Positions 57,713 through 64,000 of a stretch of DNA of 64,000 bases are shown one piece after another (positions within the stretch are counted from its first letter, which is position 1; every line of letters begins with the position of its first letter). This DNA comes from Brachycybe producta. Its lineage: Eukaryota > Arthropoda > Diplopoda > Playtdesmida > Andrognathidae. The translations under genes and the position numbers were made by a program. Location: contig JAUPFP010000029.1 in assembly GCA_036925085.1 (NCBI GenBank), positions 1,612,001 to 1,676,000 of the forward strand, written 5' to 3'. Below the pieces are notes generated by a model. It did no database searches. It had not been told where the DNA came from and saw only the letters and a list, made by a program, of their open reading frames with translations.

Positions 57713-58487
57713 GATGTCTAAATTAATAGACATTATTACACCGTAACTTTAATTATTTGTGAGGTTTCAATTGGGATTTTTTTTAACCCATTTTTGTTTT
57801 CAGAAATTGAATACTAATTAATGGAATTGATGGATTATATGTGGATTACGTGCATTGTATTACCACGTGTTTATTTTTTTTATAATATTATAGCCGTGAG
57901 GTCTTTATAGAATATTTACGGCCGTTACATTAGTACTAGACTCTCTGCCTGTAATTTTCTTAATGGGGAGGGTTGTACCTGAAGCCCATTTATGGCGAAA
58001 CACACACATTCTATGGTGAGAGAGTAATACTAGCCTATTATGATCATTGATAAGATTGATTCATGAGTAAATTGGCAATTACACACTATATGCAATAAGG
58101 CACACACACATAAGTTACATACATAACAGTTGCTAGCTACCCTGATGTGAACATCCATTCGAATCAATTAGAACGACGACTTCATTGTAATTTACGCCGA
58201 AACAACGACTGTTCTAAAATAACGATAACTGAAAAGTTTGAATCGATCTCTTCTTCGAAAACAAATTTTTATTTTGCTCTGTGGAGCGAATTTTTTTAAA
58301 AAATAAAAGTTTATGGTTGTTTTTTTAGAATTTTATACACCATTTTATACACCATTGAATTGTCAAAAAGTGTAAGCTTGTCTTTTAAAAGAAAACAGCC
58401 GTAAGTTTGTGTTCACAAAAATACTATGAAAATAGTCTTTAAATTTATGTTTAGCATCTTTAATTTTTTTTAAATCTTGAGTGAGTT
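57713..58487. other. AT-rich non-coding stretch
   Basis: No gene or clear repeat family recognised. Confidence 0.5.
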
Positions 58488-58852
58488 TGAATGAGTTTCA
58501 ATTTGAGTGAGTTCCAGTTTTTGAGTGAGTTCCAGTTTTTTGAGCGAGTTCCAGTTTTTTGAGCGAGTTCCAGTTTTTTGAGCGAGTTCCAGTTTTTTGA
58601 GCGAGTTCCAGTTTTTTGAGCGAGTTCCAATTTCGATCGAGTTCCTAGCGAGCGGCTGTATCTGAGCAAATAGCAGTCTTTGAGCGAATGGCAGTTTTTG
58701 CGCGAGTGACTGGTTTTTCGAGCTAGTGACTGGTTTTCGAGCGAATGGCAGGTTTTTCGAGCTAGTGACTGGTTTTCGAGCGAATGGCAGGTTTTTCAAG
58801 CTAGTTGTAGGTTTTTCGAGCGAGTGGCAGGTTTTTCGAGCGTGTGGCAGTT
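58488..58852 (+). repeat. 19-20 bp variant minisatellite in two zones
   Basis: Zone 1 (about 58488-58640) repeats GAGCGAGTTCCAGTTTTTT with 18-20 bp spacing. Zone 2 (about 58680-58852) repeats related units alternating between CGAGCGAATGGCAGGTTTTT and CGAGCTAGTGACTGGTTTT. All share the frame GAGC(G/T)A..NNCAGTTTT. Both strands stay open through parts of it because the unit lacks stops. The minus-strand 147-codon frame is repeat-derived. Confidence 0.93.
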
Positions 58853-60612
<1,760 letters not shown>

Positions 60613-60736
60613 TATTAGGTCATAACAGGAAGTCAAAGGTCATTTTTTTTTTAAAAATATCATAAAAAGGTATATTTTTTTGAAAAAAAAATTGACCTGA
60701 TCAAACTTCATTTTCACCTTCTATTTTGACCTAATA
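60613..60736. repeat. 124-bp imperfect foldback with TATTAGGTCA ends
   Basis: The left end is TATTAGGTCATAACAGGAAG. The reverse complement of the right end is TATTAGGTCAAAATAGAAGG. About 30 bp of each arm can be paired around an A/T-rich centre. No other copy was noticed. Confidence 0.5.
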
Positions 60737-62606
60737 GAAACAGGACATAACATTGTCCCAAAAAAGTCATAGAATAAATATTCTATACAATTACAGTATT
60801 ATCTTTATGATGCATCATCATCTATTAAAGATGAACAATTCAACTTATTAGGAATCTTTTTAGAAGATTTACGAATTTAACATCGAAACAGTTTTATATA
60901 AAAAAAGATTCAAAGATGGATTTAGCATTTTTAATCGAAAAGTCAACATTTTCATTCCAGTCGACAATTGTCACAAGTTTATCGAGATCTTTTTCCAACG
61001 TTTGTTTTTTTATAGTGTAGATTTATTTTTTAGAGAGATGACCAAAATAAATAATACATTATTGCTAAATATTATCAAGATAATAACAGATTTGAAATCT
61101 TTAGTATTATACGTTTTAGTATTATTTGTGAAAATCCAATTTTGTGTGATACTTTGGAAAAATGATCATATTTCGAATAAGCTTTTTTAATGTTTTTAAG
61201 GTCAATGAAAAAACTTCATTTATAGTGATAGAGGATGACCTTATGAGGAGAGATTATAAAAGGAGTCTAATGAAATGTAAATTTTCTCTCTTTTCGAAGG
61301 GATTTTTGTATTTTTAAGAGGGTCATTTTCGGTTTTTGTGTATTTTTAAGCCCTACAGATTTGAACTAATTTGTGGTTAGGTCCATTAGCTATATATACA
61401 TATTAGGCTACTTATACTAGAAACACCACATGTACACAACCAAAGTACATTACATAAATTTTCCATGTAAATTTTTATTTAATTCCACTTTTATGTGAAA
61501 AATAAAAAAAAATTCGACTTTTGTCAGAAAATCAGTTTTCACAACTTTGCATCCTAGGACGCCCACACATATCAAACATATTATTCACTATTACACATTT
61601 CTATGTTAGTTGGTAGTATTTATATTAGATTGTCATCCAATCTAGTCTTTTGATTTCATTTTGTTACTGTGTGTAGCTTGTGTCAAAGATGCAAATTATT
61701 AATAGTAAGCTTACTGAGAAGTACAAGTGAAAAAAAGGTAATGTTTTTTTTTTCATTGAAGATTCCACTGAAATTATTATAAGTTTGTGATATTTTAAAA
61801 CAAACACAGCTTTTGTAATGAATAAATCTAAAATAATATATTTTTGAGGTAGGCGCCTACACACAAGTTGTATAATTTTACATGAAAAATGACCTCCTCA
61901 TTGATATCTGATGGTGACCTAATTTTGAATGTTGAGTGTCCAATTTTGACATTTTTTTCTCTATATATATAAATATCATGAAATACAATCTACCATATAA
62001 ATTGTCGATATTGGCAAACATATATTACACATTGGGTGCTAAGAAACCATTTTAATTAATTTGTTTAAACGAAATTCAGAGGAGCTCCAAATAGACCAAA
62101 AGTAATATCTTCACCAATAAAATATTTGTTTCCATTTAATGTTATGAAATATGACTTAATTGTCGTTTATTGTTCAAGAAAATAGATTGATTTCAAGGTA
62201 ATAATTGTATTACAGTTGCCGCCGTACTGTAACTTTATGACGTCAGAGGATTCGGTTGACCTTTTGAAAATGGAGTATTAATAAAATACAGTAAAAGTTC
62301 TCAAAGAAACCTTTTTTGTTTTAAAGTTTAAAAAAAATTTAATTTTATTGAGAAAAACTTATTTGTAATTTTATTTAAATAGATTTAAAACTTTATTTAT
62401 AATTAAATTTAGGAGACGAAACTATTGAATATCTATTGTCAAGATTTACTAAGCAGATCAATTGAATTAAATTTAAATATTTGCTTTAAATTTTGCTTTT
62501 TAAACTTTACAAAGTTTAAAAATTAAATTTGTTCAAGTAATTAGACAAAAATTTCAACGTTTTTCCTTTTTCTATGACATAAAATGATACGAAACTTACT
62601 TTTTGA
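60737..62606. other. AT-rich non-coding stretch
   Basis: No gene. The 12-bp palindrome GTAGGCGCCTAC lies at 61849-61860, and TGACGTCA at about 62238. Confidence 0.55.
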
Positions 62607-62812
62607 ACAGGCAATTAGAAATCGGGACATACAGAAGTTCGCTCCGCCCTTTTTATGACGACCGACAACTTCTAATTGGTTGGTTTTGTAGTCTGACGTC
62701 ACATGCTCCGCCCTTTTCAACGTCAAACCACACAACAAACCAATTAGAAGTTGCCGGTCGTCATAAAAAGGGCGGAGCCAACTTCTGTATGTCTCGATTT
62801 CTAATTGCCTGT
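62607..62812. mobile_element. family P1 near-perfect palindromic element, copy 2
   Basis: The left end ACAGGCAATTAGAAATCGGG pairs with the right end ...TCGATTTCTAATTGCCTGT. The arms carry CTCCGCCCTTTTTATGACGA and AACTTCTAATTGGTTGGTTT, matching copy 1 at 6188-6396. The flanks CTTTTTGA (62599-62606) and CTTTTTTGA (62813-62821) look like an 8-9 bp target duplication with one length change, which would suit a hAT or Mutator-like mover. A 100-codon minus-strand frame and a 72-codon plus-strand frame across it are palindrome artefacts. Confidence 0.92.
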
Positions 62813-64000
62813 CTTTTTTGATCAAGCACTTTTCTGACGTCACAAGCTTCCAATTACAGTATGTCCACTATAGATTGCAAACTCTTACAGACTTCTTTAA
62901 CTTCTGCAACCATTGCATAAATTTCATGTTTTCATTCAATGGAAGATGATGATAATGATGGCCTCTTAGGAAGAAGGAAAAAGTATTGTAGCTATTCTAG
63001 TTTTTTTTTTAAAAAATAAATGTGCTGCTAGTCAAAGCATGCTTCTTGAATGCAAAGTGCTATTTTGATAAATATATAAAAATAAACTGTAGACGTCGTC
63101 CATTGGTTTTGTATGCAACTACACAGTATGTTGGTCAGTTAAGTTTCTTGATTGTCGCGTTGAAAAACAAGCTTTTTTAAATGTCTTCTGCCTTTTTTTT
63201 CAATTGTGAAGCAGACTTAACTTAATGGTTACAAACGACGACCATATTTAACATGCACCTCGTACTTATGTTTGGACTTTTCTTTAATTTCCATATGTTT
63301 ATTCATTTTGAGACCGGTTCTTCTTTAAAGAAGAAGTTTTAATTTCTTGTTAGTAGGTGTTTTAACAGTTTTTTTTGGCTTCTTTTGTTTTGTTATTTTT
63401 TTTAAAAGTCTATTAGAGACGATCATTGTGTGATTGCCTATATTCAGGGGGGTCTTAGCTATACATTAATTGAGTTTGCATTAATTTTGTTGGTTTACGG
63501 GTGCAAAATTACGACATCGTCCATACCCATATAAATGGAAGAATATTATCGATAATGATGATGATAATAATAATAATAATAATATGATAGAAGCGAAAAT
63601 TTGTATATTTTTAATGGCAAAAAATGTTTACAACTTGTTAATCTTCAAACTGCAAACATTTTATTTCTTATGTTCATATTTTTAAGACCTAATCATGCTA
63701 TGGAATGCGTAATTAAGGGCGTAATATTTAACGTTGTATGTATACAATATATAGGGATAGATAGAAAGAAAGAAAGAGAGAGAGAGATTGAAAGAGGGAA
63801 ATGTGTTTTTAAGACTTATATAGAAGCAAACCAGTGAAAAATTGGCGGAAAAATTTATATGCCTGGCATTTATGTGCTTTAACCGTTGTTCATTTTCAAA
63901 ACCGACGTTTATGTACAATTTGGACAATATCATAGTAGTTGTTTCAAGTTTTGAGTTACTTTTATTATCGAGGGAAATTGTGTGTGTGTTTTGTTTTAAA
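62813..64000. other. AT-rich non-coding stretch
   Basis: No gene. The motif TGTGATTGCCTATATTCAGG lies at 63429. (AAT)n with GAT lies at 63553-63583 and a GA run near 63765-63790. Confidence 0.55.

Noticed and set aside
62541..62843. 100-codon minus and 72-codon plus frames
   Set aside because: They read through the P1 palindrome, so both strands give nearly the same peptide. This is an artefact of symmetry.

Overview
No gene can be supported in this 64 kb window. It looks like nuclear DNA of a metazoan, most likely an invertebrate. It is strongly AT-rich and full of microsatellites. It holds a tRNA-derived SINE and many short inverted-repeat DNA transposon derivatives (MITEs). The longest open frames are explained by (TA)n, by a 19-20 bp minisatellite, by T-rich or GAA/TTC-rich DNA, or by the arms of palindromic elements. 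I see no splice-linked exons, no rRNA and no free-standing tRNA gene. The window is probably an intergenic desert or part of a very large intron. I cannot name the taxon.

Layout. 1-10 kb: a 140-bp foldback; an element of palindromic family B (1729-2314) split by a PIF/Harbinger-type MITE (1871-2234); a second Harbinger-like family (Harb-A, 3119-3520); a pogo-like MITE (5855-6060); and a near-perfect palindrome of family P1 (6188-6396). 10-24 kb: two adjacent copies of the commonest family here (IR-1); a dispersed repeat with copies at 10818 and 22962; a 1.3-kb Harb-A element carrying a nested hAT MITE with a perfect 8-bp target duplication (12736-13131); further TA-flanked MITEs; and several long microsatellites. 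24-38 kb: family B copy (26894-27130); a CpG-rich patch near 28.1 kb; an unexplained higher-complexity tract (30095-30485); family C (31694-32879) split by a CT-rich insert that is itself a roughly 300-bp duplication; three members of family D; and a second pogo-like MITE. 38-52 kb: a nested duplication array (39135-39650); two CTCF-like motifs; a 32-bp minisatellite; two perfect GTCACGTGAC sites 58 bp apart; and more copies of B, E and IR-1. 52-64 kb: an intact family C element; a tRNA-derived SINE (55091-55356); a variant minisatellite (58488-58852); a 194-bp (TA)n; and a second P1 palindrome with a flanking 8-9 bp duplication.

The biological content is a layered record of transposition. 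Two nested insertions can be read to the base: Harbinger into B, where an intact B copy supplies the empty site, and hAT into Harb-A. A third, the CT-rich unit in C, is clear but its edges are approximate. Family letters (B, C, D, E, P1, IR-1, Harb-A, L) are labels for this report only. Superfamily calls rest on terminal motifs and target duplications, since no transposase is visible.
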